DNA from: Flavobacterium sp. | Lineage (GTDB): Bacteria; Bacteroidota; Bacteroidia; Flavobacteriales; Flavobacteriaceae | Length of the DNA: 64,000 nucleotides | Reading direction: 5' to 3' | Assembly: GCA_016721735.1 (NCBI GenBank) | Contig: JADKHM010000016.1 | Coordinates: 124,001 to 188,000 of the forward strand | In this document: in pieces, positions 62,156 through 64,000 of the stretch | Layout of the letters: every line of letters starts with the position of its first letter | Numbering within the stretch: position 1 is the stretch's first letter | Notes under the pieces: generated by a model | Database searches by the model: none | What the model saw: only the letters and a program-made list of their open reading frames with translations | Told to the model about the DNA's origin: nothing | Program-made: the position numbers and the translations under genes

Positions 62156-64000
62156 CTAATTCACTATCTTCTTAGTTACAATTTCACCTGTACTCGTCGT
62201 AATCTTAACAATCAAAACTTGATTGATGTTACCTACATTCATTCGAACTTCACTTCCAGATAAGTTGTTTTTCTCTACCAATAGGCGACCACGAATGTCA
62301 TACAATTGTACGGTCGACATATTAATCGCGCCAGAATTAATAACAACCTCTTGGTTTTGTTTGTAAACAACGATATTGTTACCAGAATCAGGCTGTTCCA
62401 CTCCTAAGAAATTCTCATAAACCACTTCAAATCGATCATTGAAAACACCAGCTTCCGTTGTAAAAAGATATGGAGCTACTTTCAGATTGGTGCGCGTGTT
62501 GGTCAAATTATCTTTCAAATAAATATCTTGGCTCTGTGTGTCAAATAGACCATCAAAATTGTTCAAAGCGATAGTATAATTGCCACCCAATTCCGACTTA
62601 AAGCCAAGGATAACGGTATCTGTGGTTTCAAATGGAAGTGCACGACCTTGAATTACGTACTCCTGATTGTCGACAATCGTAGTCAAAGCGGTTTGGCTAT
62701 CTCCAAAAAACAGTCCGTCAATCGCAGGGTCGTAACCATTCGTTGCACCAGTCATATAAGCAACCATCATTTGACCAAAGTAGCCAGTATCATCGGTCAA
62801 ATTCAACCAATATCTATGTCTTTCAAACTGCATACGCAAGAATTGGTCACCGTTGTTACCAAGTCGCATGGTATTGGTAAACGCCAAGCTAGAACCACCT
62901 GTCGGTACTCGGGCAATAAACCCTTGTCCTACCTGTATAAATCCATTTGGAATCAATCCTAACGGATCTCCGCCCGAATTAGATACTCCGCCTGCTAAGG
63001 TATACGTAGCGTAAGATGAAGTTGCTGCATTGTTGGTCTTTCTCCAAAAGTAAAGCGGATCGGTCAATGAATTATCATTAATAAATTCATCTGCGTCAAT
63101 GGTCGAAGGATACGGATTTCCAATACTATAATACTGATTTGCATTTAAGGAATTAAAAGTAACTGGTCCATTATTTGGCACACCTGTAAAAGTGCCCGAC
63201 CATATCGTAGGAGTGGCGGGGTGATTATTTGGCATTCGAATCAAATAACCCGTTCCCGAGCTAAAACTGCCTGTAGCGGCAGTCGCAACATATTGCCCAG
63301 CCGAGCCCAGCGATCCATCAAAAGCGTAAAAACGATTCGATAAAGTTTGAGGAGAAAAAGCTTGCAATTGTTGTCCAGCAACAGGAGCACTCCACATGAC
63401 ATAATCCTGACGCATGAGCGCTGCAGTATTTCTGTTAACAATAATGTTTCCAGAATTGGCAACATCAGTATTTTGAATCAAATTGGCATTGTTTTCTAGT
63501 GTAAAACTTCCTGACGACACAGTCAAAGCACCTTCAAGAGTTATATTATCACCAGAGGAAATGACAACTGTACCGCTTGAAACGGTTAAAGTACAAGCAC
63601 TAAATCCACCACCATTAGTTGCCGAAGTATAATTCCCTGCTATAATTGCAGCAGTGGTACTCGTTGGTGCGCCATTATTCCAGGCACTTCCATTCCAAGT
63701 TGTGCTTCCACCGATCGTTACCGTTGTAGGAGTCGAATCAAGTGTGGCGCAACTACCACTCTGCACTACAGCTCTAAATTGAGTCGTTTGTGTTAAAGCT
63801 CCTGAAGTATAGGTTGAATTGGTATTGACAATCGTAGTCCATGAACTAAATGGACTAACTGCACTTTCCCATCGAATTACAGAACCTGTTTGTCCAGATA
63901 AAGTCAAAAGTCCACTCGTTGAGCCAGAACAAATAGTTGTTCCGCCCGAAACAGCGCCTGCGACCGTGGCAGGTGTAACCGTAACTGTTGGTGTTCCAGA
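62156..64000 (-). CDS. T9SS type A adhesin, 5' end beyond the window
   Basis: The frame is open to the right edge, so 615 codons of the C-terminal part are present. It has an Ig-like region (CSGSTSGLLTLSGQTGSVIR), a WNGSAWNNGAPTS segment, a short beta-helix-like stretch (SSGDNITLEGALTVSSG), the module with GNPYPSTIDADEFI and VGQGFIARV, RALPFETTDTVILGF, and a type A sorting tail (VQLYDIRGRLLVEK, ending KKIVN). The last 450 residues or so are clearly related to the other two GNPYPS adhesins here. Surface localisation follows from family knowledge. Confidence 0.9.
   Translation of the reverse strand, partial: SGTPTVTVTPATVAGAVSGGTTICSGSTSGLLTLSGQTGSVIRWESAVSPFSSWTTIVNTNSTYTSGALTQTTQFRAVVQSGSCATLDSTPTTVTIGGSTTWNGSAWNNGAPTSTTAAIIAGNYTSATNGGGFSACTLTVSSGTVVISSGDNITLEGALTVSSGSFTLENNANLIQNTDVANSGNIIVNRNTAALMRQDYVMWSAPVAGQQLQAFSPQTLSNRFYAFDGSLGSAGQYVATAATGSFSSGTGYLIRMPNNHPATPTIWSGTFTGVPNNGPVTFNSLNANQYYSIGNPYPSTIDADEFINDNSLTDPLYFWRKTNNAATSSYATYTLAGGVSNSGGDPLGLIPNGFIQVGQGFIARVPTGGSSLAFTNTMRLGNNGDQFLRMQFERHRYWLNLTDDTGYFGQMMVAYMTGATNGYDPAIDGLFFGDSQTALTTIVDNQEYVIQGRALPFETTDTVILGFKSELGGNYTIALNNFDGLFDTQSQDIYLKDNLTNTRTNLKVAPYLFTTEAGVFNDRFEVVYENFLGVEQPDSGNNIVVYKQNQEVVINSGAINMSTVQLYDIRGRLLVEKNNLSGSEVRMNVGNINQVLIVKITTSTGEIVTKKIVN

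Noticed and set aside
1..64000. tRNA, rRNA, transposase, integrase or phage genes
   Set aside because: I looked for tRNA-like cloverleaf sequence, rRNA stretches and transposase or integrase motifs and saw none; tRNAscan-SE and an IS search would settle this.

Overview
The window looks like the chromosome of a flavobacterium (Bacteroidota, Flavobacteriaceae). It is AT-rich, and its promoters carry the TAnnTTTG -7 box, often about 19 nt after a TTTG-like -33 box. Several large proteins have type IX secretion (T9SS) type A sorting tails, and the housekeeping proteins (long-form GAPDH, SurA-like/PPIase/MoxR operon, DUF2279, mitochondrial-type aconitase) have the forms usual in this family. These are family-knowledge statements; no search was run.

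Layout. 1-5.9 kb: 3' part of a giant T9SS adhesin with Ig-like, choice-of-anchor-D, thrombospondin-3-like and LamG-like regions. 6-15.3 kb: housekeeping genes hisS, an FtsX/MacB-type permease, prmC, ribD, a broken HAD hydrolase, a YigZ/IMPACT protein, a YbgC-like thioesterase, then dnaA with a low-Mr phosphatase and an RsmI-like methylase. 15.3-19.2 kb: a lysozyme-like secreted protein and a minus-strand run dapF-GNAT-mltG-DUF2279 in which every gene is frameshifted, mostly at homopolymers. 19.4-31.4 kb: HtrA protease, GAPDH, APC permease, a DUF4832-type T9SS protein, aconitase, and a divergent pair (acyltransferase plus a protein with copper-monooxygenase-like motifs). 31.4-31.7 kb: a homopolymer desert. 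31.7-36.9 kb: an envelope-folding operon (PPIase, PPIase lipoprotein, SurA-like protein with an in-frame stop, MoxR ATPase). 37-39.1 kb: prfC and a tiny secreted or anchored protein.

39.6-64 kb is an accessory surface region. It holds a 1004-aa T9SS protein behind a roughly 3370-aa protein (one frameshift) that ends in a dockerin-like pair of calcium loops, then two further T9SS adhesins, a broken T9SS propeller gene, a broken DUF2892 gene and a small secreted protein. Three adhesins share one C-terminal module ending in the same sorting tail, and a second module of about 220 aa recurs at least four times. The genes therefore look like mosaics assembled from a common set of parts.

The most interesting possible system is the adjacent pair at 39.6-52.8 kb: a dockerin-like C-terminus in one secreted giant and a possibly cohesin-like N-terminus in its operon partner. 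This is a hypothesis from sequence pattern only. A strong caution is that about ten genes are disrupted, including the normally essential dapF, which points to consensus indel errors in this assembly rather than real decay.
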